NCBI GenBank assembly: GCA_016124645.1 | Contig: WGNE01000016.1 | Coordinates: forward strand, 1 to 64,000 | DNA length: 64,000 nt | Direction of reading: 5' to 3' | DNA from: Alphaproteobacteria bacterium | GTDB lineage: Bacteria > Pseudomonadota > Alphaproteobacteria > Micavibrionales > UBA2020 | Shown here: piece after piece, positions 20,809-33,075 of the stretch | Layout of the letters: each line of letters starts with the position of its first letter | Position numbering within the stretch: the stretch's first letter is position 1 | The notes under the pieces: generated by a model | What the model saw: only the letters and a program-made list of their open reading frames with translations | Told to the model about the DNA's origin: nothing | Databases searched by the model: none | Translations under genes and position numbers: made by a program

Positions 20809-22035
20809 TTACGCCGTTTCCTTGAACAGCTCGCGGCCGATGAGCATGCGGCGGATCTCGCTCGTGCCCGCGCCGATCTCGTAAAGCTTCGCGTCGCGCA
20901 GGAAGCGGCCGGTCGGGTACTCGTTGATATAGCCGTTGCCGCCAAGGCACTGGATGGCCTCGAGCGCCATCCAGGTCGCTTTTTCAGCCGCGTACAAAAT
21001 CGCGCCCGCCGCATCCTTGCGGGTGATCTCCTTGCGGTCGCAGGCCTGACCCACGGCATAGACATAGGCGCGCGCGGTATTGAGCGCGACGTACATGTCC
21101 GCAAGCTTTCCCTGCATCAGCTGGAATTCGCCGATGCTCTGGCCGAACTGCTTGCGTTCGTGCAGGTAGGGCACCACGACGTCCATGCAGGCCTGCATGA
21201 TGCCGAGCGGCCCGGCGGCCAGCACCGCGCGCTCGTAATCCAGCCCGCTCATCAAGACGTTCACGCCCTTGCCGACCGCGCCCAGCACGTTTTCTTCCGG
21301 CACTTCGCAGTCCTGAAAGACCAGCTCGCAGGTGTTGGAGCCGCGCATGCCCAGCTTGTCCAGCTTCTGCGCGGTCGAAAACCCTTTGAAGCCTTTTTCG
21401 ATGATGAAGGCGGTGATGCCTTTCGGGCCCGCGGCGGGATCGGTCTTGGCATAGACGACGAGAACGTCGGCGTCCGGCCCGTTGGTGATCCACATCTTGT
21501 TGCCGTTGAGCACGTATTTGTCGCCCTTCTTCTCCGCCTTCAGCTTCATGGAGACGACGTCTGAGCCCGCGCCCGGCTCGCTCATGGCGAGCGCGCCGAT
21601 CTTCGTGCCCCCACAAAGTTCGGGCAGGTATTTTTTCTTCTGCGCTTCCGTGCCGTTGAGGTGGATCTGGTTGACGCAGAGGTTCGAAAACGCGCCGTAG
21701 GAAAGCCCGATGCTGGCCGAAGCGCGGGAGATTTCCTCCATCGCGATGATGTGCTCGATATAGCCAAGGCCGGAGCCGCCGTATTCTTCCGCCACCGTCA
21801 TGCCCAGCAGGCCCAGCTTGCCGAATTCGGGCCAGAGGTCGTTGGGGAATTCGTTCGCCCGGTCCACCTCGGCGGCGATGGGGGTGATGTTGTCCTGCGC
21901 GAAGCGGCGCACCGTCTCGCGGATCATCTCGGCATGCTCGCCGAGGCTGAACTTCAGCGTCGGGTAGTCAAGCGCCACGGGGGTGTAGGACTCGTTGCTC
22001 ATCACGGTTTCTTTCGTCTGGGTGTTGGTTTTCAT
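20809..22035 (-). CDS. ivd: Acyl-CoA dehydrogenase, isovaleryl-CoA dehydrogenase-like
   Basis: [94 protein letters not shown] before ATG. Confidence 0.9.
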   Translation of the reverse strand: MKTNTQTKETVMSNESYTPVALDYPTLKFSLGEHAEMIRETVRRFAQDNITPIAAEVDRANEFPNDLWPEFGKLGLLGMTVAEEYGGSGLGYIEHIIAMEEISRASASIGLSYGAFSNLCVNQIHLNGTEAQKKKYLPELCGGTKIGALAMSEPGAGSDVVSMKLKAEKKGDKYVLNGNKMWITNGPDADVLVVYAKTDPAAGPKGITAFIIEKGFKGFSTAQKLDKLGMRGSNTCELVFQDCEVPEENVLGAVGKGVNVLMSGLDYERAVLAAGPLGIMQACMDVVVPYLHERKQFGQSIGEFQLMQGKLADMYVALNTARAYVYAVGQACDRKEITRKDAAGAILYAAEKATWMALEAIQCLGGNGYINEYPTGRFLRDAKLYEIGAGTSEIRRMLIGRELFKETA

Positions 22036-22122
22036 CGGCGATTCTCCTTGCAGGAAAAGTAGCGGAAATGAGCGCGCAGGGCGATATTTTAGGCGATGTT
22101 TCCGCTTCTTTGCGGGATTTTA

Positions 22123-22151
22123 TTGACATAAATCGGCAAAGCGGGCATAAA
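22123..22151 (+). promoter_or_regulatory. TTGACATAA-type promoter
   Basis: TTGACA (22123-22128) -17- CATAAA (22146-22151). Confidence 0.55.
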
Positions 22152-22180
22152 AGGGCGGCACAAACCGCAAAGGGGCATCC

Positions 22181-22618
22181 GTGGCAATCGTAGAAGACGA
22201 CATGATGATTCCGGGCGAGATCCGGCAGGCCTTCACCGCCGCCGCCGCACGCGGGGACCGCTACCTGCTTTTAATCACGGAAAACGTCAACGATGTCTAT
22301 GTGTGCCGTTCAACGCAGTTCACGCGCGGCGTGAAAGCGCAATCCGCCATCGTGCCCCTGCTGCGCGAAAGGCAATTCGGCTACAAATCGACCTTCCTGA
22401 CGGCCGTTTTCGACACGGCGGCGGATATCGACGCCCAGCTGAAAATGACCCATGACGAAACGCTGGCCAGAAACCTCTGCGCGCAAACGAAAAGCGAGCT
22501 GACCGCGCATTACGCCGCCGTTGCCGCGGAAGACGAGCGCCGCAAGCAGGCGCGGGCGGAAGAAGAAAAAGCCGCAAAGCAGGGCATTTTCGGAAGGCTC
22601 TTCAGGCGCAAGCCCTGA
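22181..22618 (+). CDS. Hypothetical protein, GTG start
   Basis: 145-aa ORF MAIVEDDMMIPGEIRQAFTAAAARGDRYLLLITENVNDVYVC... Confidence 0.6.
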   Translation: MAIVEDDMMIPGEIRQAFTAAAARGDRYLLLITENVNDVYVCRSTQFTRGVKAQSAIVPLLRERQFGYKSTFLTAVFDTAADIDAQLKMTHDETLARNLCAQTKSELTAHYAAVAAEDERRKQARAEEEKAAKQGIFGRLFRRKP

Positions 22619-22655
22619 GAACCATCTTTCAAGGTTATTCATTTCATCGTCTCAT

Positions 22656-22739
22656 CGTCATTCCCGCGAAAGCGGGAATCCAAAGGCCGGCAGCGGGACT
22701 TGCCGCAGGCATGGATGCCCGTTTTCGCGGGAATGATGA
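22656..22739. repeat. Composite inverted pair of CCCGCGAAAGCGGG extragenic palindromes
   Basis: CGTCATTCCCGCGAAAGCGGGAATCCA ... TGGATGCCCGTTTTCGCGGGAATGATGA. Confidence 0.85.
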
Positions 22740-22755
22740 AGTCAGGGCGTGATTG

Positions 22756-23262
22756 TCAGGGTTTGCGCGGCGCGACCTTCAGCGGCTTCTTGTTCACGGC
22801 GATGTCGCGGCCGAGGCCTTTGCCGATTTTTTCCGCCTCCTGCAGCCGCGCCGCGCGCGCGCGGTCGGCCTGCGCCTGCCGTTCCTTTTCCTCGCGCTCC
22901 ATCCGTCTTGCGCGGTAATGCGCCGCATCCGCAATCATATCGACGACGGGCGCGAAGTTTTGCCGCGCGGCCTGCTGCGCGGCGGTGTAGCCCGCGCCGT
23001 CTTTTATATCCGTGCGCGCGCCGCGTTCCAAAAGCAGCTCCACCGCGCCCGTCTGCGCCCAGCTCGCCGCGTGGTGCAGCGGCGTCCAGCCCGCTTCGTC
23101 CGCGGTGTCCAGCAGCGCGGGTTCGGCGGTCAGGATTTTTTCCATCGTCCCGGTGTCGCCCGCATCGCAGGCCTCGAACAGCCGCGCCTGCGCTTCGGCA
23201 TCGGAGCCGGTCGCGGCGGGCGTCTGTTTCGGGAATTTCTTGCTGAGGGACATGGGGGGCAT
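22756..23262 (-). CDS. Ankyrin-repeat protein
   Basis: LFEACDAGDTGTMEKILTAEPALLDTADEAGWTPLHHAASWAQTGAVELLLERGARTDIKDGAGYTAAQQAAR. Confidence 0.85.
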   Translation of the reverse strand: MPPMSLSKKFPKQTPAATGSDAEAQARLFEACDAGDTGTMEKILTAEPALLDTADEAGWTPLHHAASWAQTGAVELLLERGARTDIKDGAGYTAAQQAARQNFAPVVDMIADAAHYRARRMEREEKERQAQADRARAARLQEAEKIGKGLGRDIAVNKKPLKVAPRKP

Positions 23263-23353
23263 ACAGGCTGGTTTTCAGGTGCCCTCCAGTATAGGCCGCT
23301 GTCGCATTATGTCTATTTATAAAAAATAAAAATATTTATATCAATAGAATAGG

Positions 23354-24781
23354 TTACATCAGGAACAGCGTCGCCAAGCCGAGGAAGGCGAAGAACCCCA
23401 CGATGTCGGTGACGGTGGTCAAAAAGACCGCGCCGGAATGCGCGGGGTCGAAGCCCGCGCGGTCGAGCCAGATGGGGATGACCGCGCCGGTGAAGCCCGC
23501 GGCGGCGAGGTTGAAGATCATGGCCGCCGCCATGACGAGGCCCAGCCGCAGGTCATGGTACCAGAACATGATGATGCCGATCATCGCCGCCCCGAACAAA
23601 AGCCCGTTGATGCTGCCGACCAAAAGCTCCTTGCCGATGATGCGCCAGGCGTTGGCGGCGGTCAGTTCCTTGGTCGCGATACCGCGCACGGCGACGGCGA
23701 GGGTCTGTGTGCCCGCGTTCCCGCCCATGGAGGCGACGACGGGCATGAGGGCGGCCAGCGCGATGACTTTTTCGATGGTGTTGGAGAAAAGATTGATGAC
23801 GAAGGTATCGGCGAAGGCGGTGAAAAGGTTGATGCACAGCCACCAAAAGCGCGAGCGCACCGTGGCGACGGTCGGGCGGAAGATGTCCGAATCCGTCACG
23901 CCCCCCAGTTTCAGGAAGTCTTCCTCCGCCAGTTCGTCGATGACATCGACGATGTCATCGACCGTGATCATCCCGATCAGCCGCCCGTCCGCGTCGATGA
24001 CGGGGGCGGAAAGCAAGTCCTTGCGGCGGAAGAGGTGCGCGACCTGCTCGCGGTCCATATCGACGGGGATGGTCACGTGTTCCTCGCCCACCAGCGTGTC
24101 GATCTTCACGGGCCGCTGCGCGCAGAGCAGGTCGTTCAGCATCACCGCGCCGGTGAAGCGGTGCATGGTATCCACGATGAAGATGTCGTAGAAACGGTCC
24201 GGCAGGGCATGGGCGGCGACGCGCAGGTAATCGACCGTCTTGCCCACCGTCCAGAACTGCGGGATGGCGACGAACTCGCGCTGCATCATGCGGCCCGCGC
24301 TTTCCTCGGGGAAGGTCAGGCCTTCCTCCACCGCCGCGCGCACCTTGCGCGAGAGGTGGCGCATGATGCCGTCGCGCCGGTCCTCGTCGAGGTCTTCCAC
24401 CATGCGGATGGCGTCGTCGCTTTCCAGCGCGCCGACGATGGCGGCGATCTGCGGGTCGGGCATGTGGCTGAACAAATCGTTCAGCACCTCGTAATCTAGG
24501 TAGGAAAAGGTCTCGGGGTCCAGCTGGTCTTCGAGGATATGCACCAGCTCGCGCCGGTCCTCCTTGTCCGCCTTGACCAGCAGGTCGGCGGCGTCGGGCG
24601 CGGAGATGTCGCGGCACAGCTCCTGTATCCGGTCGGTGTAGTTGTTCTCCAGAAGCTCGAGGATCTCGCGGATGAAGGCGTCGGAAGGGCCCACGCCGTC
24701 CGCATCGTCGCTGTCGCCCTGTTGCTGGATGATAGCGTCGTCGAACTGGAGCGCGTGCTGTACTTCCTTTTCTTCTTCCAT
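23354..24781 (-). CDS. mgtE: Magnesium transporter MgtE
   Basis: MgtE N domain, CBS pair (GMITVDDIVDVIDELAEEDFLKLGG), VVASMGGNAGTQTLAVAVRGIA membrane domain. Confidence 0.95.
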   Translation of the reverse strand: MEEEKEVQHALQFDDAIIQQQGDSDDADGVGPSDAFIREILELLENNYTDRIQELCRDISAPDAADLLVKADKEDRRELVHILEDQLDPETFSYLDYEVLNDLFSHMPDPQIAAIVGALESDDAIRMVEDLDEDRRDGIMRHLSRKVRAAVEEGLTFPEESAGRMMQREFVAIPQFWTVGKTVDYLRVAAHALPDRFYDIFIVDTMHRFTGAVMLNDLLCAQRPVKIDTLVGEEHVTIPVDMDREQVAHLFRRKDLLSAPVIDADGRLIGMITVDDIVDVIDELAEEDFLKLGGVTDSDIFRPTVATVRSRFWWLCINLFTAFADTFVINLFSNTIEKVIALAALMPVVASMGGNAGTQTLAVAVRGIATKELTAANAWRIIGKELLVGSINGLLFGAAMIGIIMFWYHDLRLGLVMAAAMIFNLAAAGFTGAVIPIWLDRAGFDPAHSGAVFLTTVTDIVGFFAFLGLATLFLM

Positions 24782-24833
24782 GTCTTCTCGTCAGCGGCGG
24801 GGGTGCGGGTTGCCGCGCGGGCGGGTTTCAGGT

Positions 24834-27266
<2,433 letters not shown>

Positions 27267-27425
27267 GATGCGAAAAAAACTCCTGACGGTGCCTTGCGTG
27301 CGGGGCGGTGGCGCGGCGGGGCTTTTCCTTCGCGGAAAAGCCCGTCATTGACCGTCAACCCCTTGCCGCAAAGGGTAACACGGTTTTTTCAAAATGGGGA
27401 TTTCAAAAAGAAAAGGATTTCAAAA

Positions 27426-27512
27426 TGGTGCGGCCAAGAAGACTCGAACTTCCACGGGAGTTACCCCACAACGACCTCAACGTTGCGCGTCTACCAATTC
27501 CGCCATGGCCGC
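27426..27512 (-). tRNA. tRNA-Leu (anticodon GAG), CCA encoded
   Basis: GCGGCCATGGCGGAATTGGTAGACGCGCAACGTTGAGGTCGTTG...GTTCGAGTCTTCTTGGCCGCACCA; stem CAACG/CGTTG, loop TTGAGGT, long variable arm. Confidence 0.95.
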
Positions 27513-27642
27513 ACGGTATTTTGATGGTAGCGTTTCGACGGGCGAACCCGTCAAATCGAGGTATTTCAATAACAGATAGCGCGATGCCGCGCAAGTGGAG
27601 TCTGGAGGCGTCTCCGCGGCATTATTTGCATAATATGCAAAA

Positions 27643-27671
27643 CACCCGCCCGTCGGCGCGGCGGGCGGGTG
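27643..27671 (-). terminator. Terminator-like hairpin downstream of 27716..28345
   Basis: CACCCGCCCG/CGGGCGGGTG 10-bp stem followed by TTTT on the minus strand. Confidence 0.6.
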
Positions 27672-27715
27672 CATGGCATATCGCTGTCGCCCGGACGGGA
27701 GCCGCCCGGAACCTT

Positions 27716-28345
27716 TTATTTCGGGGATTGCCCTGCGGAAGGCTTTCTGCGCGGCTTTTTCCGGGGGGCCGCTTTTTTCGGCGCGGCGGGCTTTTCGGTC
27801 GCGACGGCGGCGGGCGCGGGTTCCTGCCTGGGCAGGAATGCGTCGTTGACGACGCGGCCGAGATCCTGACGGAGTTTTTTCTCCATGTCGTGAATTTCCT
27901 TGCGGCCTTCGTTCAGCCGGGTCGCGCCGGCGATGACGGCCTTCAGCTGCGCGTGGCTCATGTTGTCGATGATGCGGTCGTGGGACAGGGAAAATTCCTT
28001 GCCGTCCAACGCAGGCAGCGCATCGACGACGGCTTGCGCGGGCTTGAAGGCGCTGCTGTCCTCGACCGGTTTATAGCCCTCGTGGAAGAAATGCACTTTC
28101 AGGCGGTGTTGCGCAGAGTCGAGTTCGTGCGGGAAGGCGACGGCAAAACGGTCCGTCTTCTTGTCCCAGATGACGACGGCATAGGGCAGGACATCCGACT
28201 CATCCTCGAACCCCAGATCGACGAGGCAGCTGTATTTGTCGGCATAGGGGCTTTTCTCGCTGTTGCCCAGCGGCCGGTCGCAAAGCTTCCTGAAATCCGT
28301 TTCAGGGGCCGCCGTGCCATAGAAAACTGCGCCGAGGTTGCTCAT
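27716..28345 (-). CDS. Hypothetical protein with Ala/Pro/Lys tail
   Basis: MSNLGAVFYGTAAPETDFRKLCDRPLG...; start at 28345. Confidence 0.6.
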   Translation of the reverse strand: MSNLGAVFYGTAAPETDFRKLCDRPLGNSEKSPYADKYSCLVDLGFEDESDVLPYAVVIWDKKTDRFAVAFPHELDSAQHRLKVHFFHEGYKPVEDSSAFKPAQAVVDALPALDGKEFSLSHDRIIDNMSHAQLKAVIAGATRLNEGRKEIHDMEKKLRQDLGRVVNDAFLPRQEPAPAAVATEKPAAPKKAAPRKKPRRKPSAGQSPK

Positions 28346-28445
28346 GTCCGTTGTCCTTTCTGACGTCGAATGTATTTTTTGAAATCTTTCCGGTCGCTTC
28401 ATCCGCGCGCTTGCAAAGGTCGCGTGAGGAACCATGGCACCGAGT

Positions 28446-28472
28446 TTTATACCCCTTCTGACATTATGTCAA
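28446..28472 (-). promoter_or_regulatory. TTGACATAA-type promoter with overlapping palindrome
   Basis: Reverse strand TTGACATAATGTCAG...TATAAA (15-bp spacer); palindrome TGACATTATGTCA at 28459-28471. Confidence 0.45.
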
Positions 28473-28543
28473 GTATGCCATGCGGAAAACAGCCGGGGCC
28501 GCATCAAAAGCATCGTTAATACACTGTTATATATGAATATTTA

Positions 28544-29008
28544 TTATTTTACGGGCGCGTTCAGGCAGTCGCTGTTCACAAAGCCGACGAGGTCGGCTGC
28601 AGTGGACGTTTCGGCGCGGACGTCGATTTTCAGGGGGGCCGTCGCGCCGCCAAGACAGACGAGCGCCTGCGCCGTCCTGGTCTTGCCCGTGAAATCGCAG
28701 ATGCCGCCGAAGCCGTGGGCGGTTTTCCCGCCGCCCGCACTGTCCGCAGGCGCGAGGTCGATGACGCGGCTGCAGGAACCGATATGCCCGCCGTTGGAGG
28801 CTTGCAGCGCCTTGTTGAAGCCCGCGATCTGCGCTTGAGCCGCCGCGTCCTTCAGGAACAGCAGGTCGTAGCGCTTGCCTTCCACCAGCACGGAGCCGGA
28901 GATGTCGTGTTTTTGCGCGGGGTTTTTCGCGGGCGTATCGGCGGCATAGGCGGCGCCCGCCAGCGCGAGCGCGGACAAGACCACGCAAGTGATGAGCTTC
29001 GTTCTCAA
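28544..29008 (-). CDS. Secreted hypothetical protein
   Basis: Signal peptide MRTKLITCVVLSALALAGAAYAAD. Confidence 0.65.
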   Translation of the reverse strand: MRTKLITCVVLSALALAGAAYAADTPAKNPAQKHDISGSVLVEGKRYDLLFLKDAAAQAQIAGFNKALQASNGGHIGSCSRVIDLAPADSAGGGKTAHGFGGICDFTGKTRTAQALVCLGGATAPLKIDVRAETSTAADLVGFVNSDCLNAPVK

Positions 29009-29060
29009 AGCCTGTCTCCTATAAGCTGGGAAGTTCCATCGGTTCGCAGGACCGGAACTT

Positions 29061-29594
29061 TTAATTCGCGGGTCCGCCGCGGCCCTTGAAGGCGCCCGGC
29101 TGCGGTTTCGCTTCCGGCTGCGCGCGCGGCTTGGGCTCCATCAGGCGGCCCTTCAGCTCCGTGCGCTTGAACAGCAGATCGTCCAGCCCCTCGCGGAACT
29201 GCTTGGGCAGCAGGCGGTAGGCGTGCATGAAATGGTGTTTCGGCTCGTCGCCGGGCGTGGTGCCGGTGCGCGACAGCAGGCTGTCTTCCATGTCTTTCAA
29301 AATCAGGAAGGCGGTGTCGAAGTTCATGCTGAAGCTGTCGCCGGGGCTCAGCTTGCGGTCCGCGTGCTTTTCCGCCGCCTTGTGGTAGGCGCGGCTGACG
29401 GACTGGAAGCCCGCGGTGATATTCGTCATGTTGTGCTTGCTGGAAATGGTCCAGTAGCCGTCCTTGCCGCGCTGGGCGGTGAACTGCACGTATTTCTTGG
29501 TGCCTTCCAGATCGGGCACGGGCAGCTTGCGCGTGACCATCCAGTTGACCTTGTCGAAAGAATCGGCGACGCGGTTGAAAATTCTTCTCAGCAT
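29061..29594 (-). CDS. Hypothetical protein
   Basis: 177-aa ORF MLRRIFNRVADSFDKVNWMVTRKLPVPDLEGTKKYV... Confidence 0.6.
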   Translation of the reverse strand: MLRRIFNRVADSFDKVNWMVTRKLPVPDLEGTKKYVQFTAQRGKDGYWTISSKHNMTNITAGFQSVSRAYHKAAEKHADRKLSPGDSFSMNFDTAFLILKDMEDSLLSRTGTTPGDEPKHHFMHAYRLLPKQFREGLDDLLFKRTELKGRLMEPKPRAQPEAKPQPGAFKGRGGPAN

Positions 29595-29660
29595 GAAAAC
29601 CTGCTTTCCAGTTTACAGAAGCCTGTAATTTTCTAATATAATGAGGTAGATGCAGCGTTT

Positions 29661-29689
29661 TTTTTAATCTTGCGGCACGGATATGTCAA
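29661..29689 (-). promoter_or_regulatory. TTGACATA-type promoter
   Basis: Reverse strand TTGACA-17-TAAAAA upstream of 29061..29594. Confidence 0.45.
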
Positions 29690-29763
29690 GAGGGGCTTTT
29701 CACGGGTTTCGCTCTGTATTATGTTACGCCCATTCATTACGCATATATCAGAAAGTGATTTTC

Positions 29764-30507
29764 ATGGGCCTCGCACAAAAAGTTGCGCCGACGAAGAAGG
29801 CCGTGCCCGCCAAAACGGCGGCCGCCAAACCCGTTTCCGCAAAACGCATTCCTTACAAGAAAGTCGATTGGCATATCGACGACCGTCCCGTTCCCTACGA
29901 CCGCGCGCTCGCCTTCATGGAAGCGAAGGTCGGGCTCATCCGCGAGAAGAACGAGAACGATTACGTCTGGCTGCTCGAACACCCGCCGGTCTATACCGCG
30001 GGCACCAGCGCCGACCCGAAGGATCTGCTGGACGCGCGCTTTCCCGTCTATAACGCGGGGCGCGGCGGGCAATACACCTACCACGGCCCGGGCCAGCGCG
30101 TGGCCTACGTCATGATGGACCTGCAAAAACGCCAGCGCGAGACGGGGCCGGACCTTCGCGCCTATGTCCACCAGCTCGAGCAATGGGCGATCGAGACGCT
30201 GTCGCATTTCGACGTCAAGGGCGAGCGCCGCAAGGACCGCGTCGGCATCTGGATCGACATGAAGAAACACGGCGGCAAGAAGGGCGAGGAAGCCAAAATC
30301 GCCGCCATCGGCGTGCGCGTGCGCAAATGGGTCGCCTTCCACGGGATCTCTTTAAACGTGAACCCGGACCTTTCGCATTTCGCGGGCATCGTGCCCTGCG
30401 GCATTTCGCAGCACGGCGTGACCTCGCTTTCCGCGCTCGGCATCGCCGCGCCGATGGGCGAAGTGGACAAGGCGCTGAAACTTTCCTGGCAAAAAGTTTT
30501 CGGCTGA
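29764..30507 (+). CDS. lipB: Lipoyl(octanoyl) transferase
   Basis: [74 protein letters not shown]; Lys/Ala-rich N-terminal extension. Confidence 0.95.
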   Translation: MGLAQKVAPTKKAVPAKTAAAKPVSAKRIPYKKVDWHIDDRPVPYDRALAFMEAKVGLIREKNENDYVWLLEHPPVYTAGTSADPKDLLDARFPVYNAGRGGQYTYHGPGQRVAYVMMDLQKRQRETGPDLRAYVHQLEQWAIETLSHFDVKGERRKDRVGIWIDMKKHGGKKGEEAKIAAIGVRVRKWVAFHGISLNVNPDLSHFAGIVPCGISQHGVTSLSALGIAAPMGEVDKALKLSWQKVFG

Positions 30508-30735
30508 ACGGCGCAAGACCGAATCGGCGTGAAAAACGGAACGGGAAATGCGGGGGAGAATCGCGCGCGGCGATGGGCGCGAAACCCGTTTATAGCATAA
30601 TAATTTTCCCTGTCCGCGGTTATCGCGCCGGTTTTCGGCGAAAAATCATTTTTTATAACAATGATATAAATCTAATGATTTGAAAGTAATAATCTTACCT
30701 ATTTTCCACATTGATTTTACAAAAATTATACAGTA

Positions 30736-32193
30736 GTGTTTCCTCGTGTTCAAAAAGCAAGACGGAGTATCACGCTGGTGAAACGGGTTTCCGCCGAGAC
30801 GATCACTGAAATAACCTCTGCCGCAGGGTTTTTCGATCCTGCCCACCCGCCATCGCCCGCCACCCCGCCTTCCGTCGAAGACATCTGCGACATGATCCGC
30901 GCCGACCTTAAGCAAAGGCTGGAAGATACCCGCGCCCGCGAAGCCGCCGGGCAGCCGCCCGTCAAATACGCGCCGACGGCCGCGCAGCTTGAAAAACAGC
31001 AGCAAGAATTCGAAGAGCTTATCAAGGACATTCCCGAGGGCTTCGCCCTCGCCCCCGTGCTCTATTCGCGCATCAGCCGCGAGGAGAATGCGGAGATTCA
31101 CAGCGAATACCAGTTCATCGCCCGCCCGCGCTTCCTGCGCTTCCTGGGCGAGAACCACGCCGACGACCTGCGCGCGCTGGGCATCGCCGAGCACGGTATC
31201 GAGCGGATGAAGAACGGCCTCGACCCCGCCGACGAGAACGGGCGGATGTACGACGTCAACATCGACCATATCACCGAGCGCGCGGGCAGCGGCCTCTGGG
31301 GCAAGAGCAAGGAAGTCGATCCCGACCAGCCGGACGGCCCCGCGGTTTCCCACGCCAACCATTTCGGCAACTTCATCTTGCTGCCCAAGCAGGTGCACGA
31401 ATACAAGAACAAGCTGAACGACATCCAGCACATCACCCGCACCGAGCCGGGCGAATGCATGTGGACCATCATGATCGTGCCCGAGCGCAACGATCTGCAC
31501 GCGGGCTTCGTCTGCCAACCCCAGCCGGACGGCCACGTCTATTCCGGCCTCGCCCGCCGCAAGGACGAGGCGCAGAACCAGATCAACCACGGCATCTTCC
31601 TGTTCTCGACCGTGGCGGAGGAAATCGCGCAGGTCAGCAAAACGCCGGGTCTTTCCACCGTGCTTGTGGACTTCAAGAAAGCCGCGGCGCAGGAAGGCAA
31701 GAGCGTTTCCAAGGCCGCGAACGACGACATACGCGATAACAAGGCGCCCGGCTTGCGGCGCCTTTTTAATGACGCGGTTTCGAAATACCCCGAAGCGCAG
31801 CGCGACCTCGACACGCTGGTGCGCCCCGGTCTTGTCGATACCGCCAGCCACATGGGCAAGCTCTTCGACCGCGTGGCGAAGAACCGCCACAACGGCAAGC
31901 GCGGCCGCGAGGCGTGGGAGCGTTTCGTGCGCACCATGAAGGGGCGCAACATGCGCGACTTCCGCGAGAAGGCCGAAAGCCTGCCCCTGAGGGAATCGAC
32001 CGATCTTTACTTCGCCCTGCGCCGCATCGATATGGGTATCCGCGACGCGCGCCAGCAGGACGGGATCGGCAAGGTCCAGCCCGGCCAGCCCGCCAACGCA
32101 AACGGCCAGCAGCCCTGGCAAAAGAAGCAGGACGCAAAACAGGATAAAAACCGGGGCAAAGGCAAGAAAAAGCACCGTCGCCACGGCGGCTGA
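30736..32193 (+). CDS. Uncharacterised 485-aa protein with possible HNH-like core and basic C-terminal tail (start uncertain)
   Basis: VNIDHITERAGSGLWGKSKEV...SHANHFGNFILLPKQVHEYKNKLN; C-terminus KQDKNRGKGKKKHRRHGG. Confidence 0.6.
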   Translation: MFPRVQKARRSITLVKRVSAETITEITSAAGFFDPAHPPSPATPPSVEDICDMIRADLKQRLEDTRAREAAGQPPVKYAPTAAQLEKQQQEFEELIKDIPEGFALAPVLYSRISREENAEIHSEYQFIARPRFLRFLGENHADDLRALGIAEHGIERMKNGLDPADENGRMYDVNIDHITERAGSGLWGKSKEVDPDQPDGPAVSHANHFGNFILLPKQVHEYKNKLNDIQHITRTEPGECMWTIMIVPERNDLHAGFVCQPQPDGHVYSGLARRKDEAQNQINHGIFLFSTVAEEIAQVSKTPGLSTVLVDFKKAAAQEGKSVSKAANDDIRDNKAPGLRRLFNDAVSKYPEAQRDLDTLVRPGLVDTASHMGKLFDRVAKNRHNGKRGREAWERFVRTMKGRNMRDFREKAESLPLRESTDLYFALRRIDMGIRDARQQDGIGKVQPGQPANANGQQPWQKKQDAKQDKNRGKGKKKHRRHGG

Positions 32194-32291
32194 GCGCCGC
32201 CTGTTTTAAGAAGCCGTTTTTAGAAGTTGGAAAACGCGCGAAAATGCCCGAAAATGGGCGGGCATGAAAACGGCCTGACGGGAATATTCCA

Positions 32292-32699
32292 TTGTCTTCC
32301 ATCATCACATACCTCTGGATCGGCCTCGGCAGCGCGCTGGGCGGCATGATGCGCCACGGCGTGGGGGTGAGCGTCGCGCGGGCGGCGGGCGAAACATTTC
32401 CCTGGGGGACGATGGTCGCGAACGTCACCGGCTCCTTCATCATCGGTTTCCTCGCCGCCGTCATGGGGCCGGACGGGCGGCTGCTCGTCAGCCCGAACGT
32501 GCGCCAGTGCCTGCTGGTCGGCTTTTGCGGCGGCTACACGACCTTTTCATCCTTCAGCCTGCAGACCCAGAACCTCGCGCGGCAGGGGGATTATCTTTAC
32601 GCGGGCGGCAACGTCGTTCTTTCCGTCGTGCTCTGCCTTGTCTCCGTCTGGCTGGGCACCGCCGCCGCCGCCGCGTTCAATCATTTAAAAGGAGCCTGA
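32292..32699 (+). CDS. crcB: Fluoride efflux transporter CrcB
   Basis: GSALGGMMRHGVGV...FPWGTMVANVTGSFIIGFL...GFCGGYTTFSSFSLQ. Confidence 0.95.
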   Translation: MSSIITYLWIGLGSALGGMMRHGVGVSVARAAGETFPWGTMVANVTGSFIIGFLAAVMGPDGRLLVSPNVRQCLLVGFCGGYTTFSSFSLQTQNLARQGDYLYAGGNVVLSVVLCLVSVWLGTAAAAAFNHLKGA

Positions 32700-32703
32700 C
32701 GCC

Positions 32704-33051
32704 ATGACGCTTCCCGAAAAATGCCTTTCCCTGCGCATCTTCATCGGCGAAAAGCGCCGCTTTTCCGGCAAGCCGCTGTTCGAGGCCATCGTGCTCTCCG
32801 CGCGCGAAAACCACCTCGCGGGCGCGACGGTCCTGCGCGGGCCGATGGGCTACGGCCACGCCAGCCTTTTGCACACCTCCAACATCCTCGACCTTTCCGA
32901 CGACTTGCCGATGCTGGTCGAGATCGTCGATACGGAAGAAAAGATCAACGCCTTCCTGCCCGTGCTCGACAAGATGATGGAAGGCGGCGGCCTCGTCGTC
33001 ATCGAGGACGTGCTGGTCAAGCGCTACGGTAAACCGGCGGAAGCGGGATAA
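32704..33051 (+). CDS. DUF190 domain protein
   Basis: LFEAIVLSAREN HLAGATVLRGPMGYGHAS...LSDDLPMLVEIVDTEEKINAFLPVL; adjacent to crcB. Confidence 0.85.
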   Translation: MTLPEKCLSLRIFIGEKRRFSGKPLFEAIVLSARENHLAGATVLRGPMGYGHASLLHTSNILDLSDDLPMLVEIVDTEEKINAFLPVLDKMMEGGGLVVIEDVLVKRYGKPAEAG

Positions 33052-33075
33052 GCTTTTTCTTTATTTCATTGCCGC

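Noticed and set aside
24782-24833. Mg2+ riboswitch before mgtE
   Set aside because: Only ~50 nt separates mgtE from maeB on the same strand; likely cotranscribed, no room for an M-box.
32194-32291. Fluoride riboswitch upstream of crcB
   Set aside because: No GGNGATGG...CTGATG core visible in the leader.
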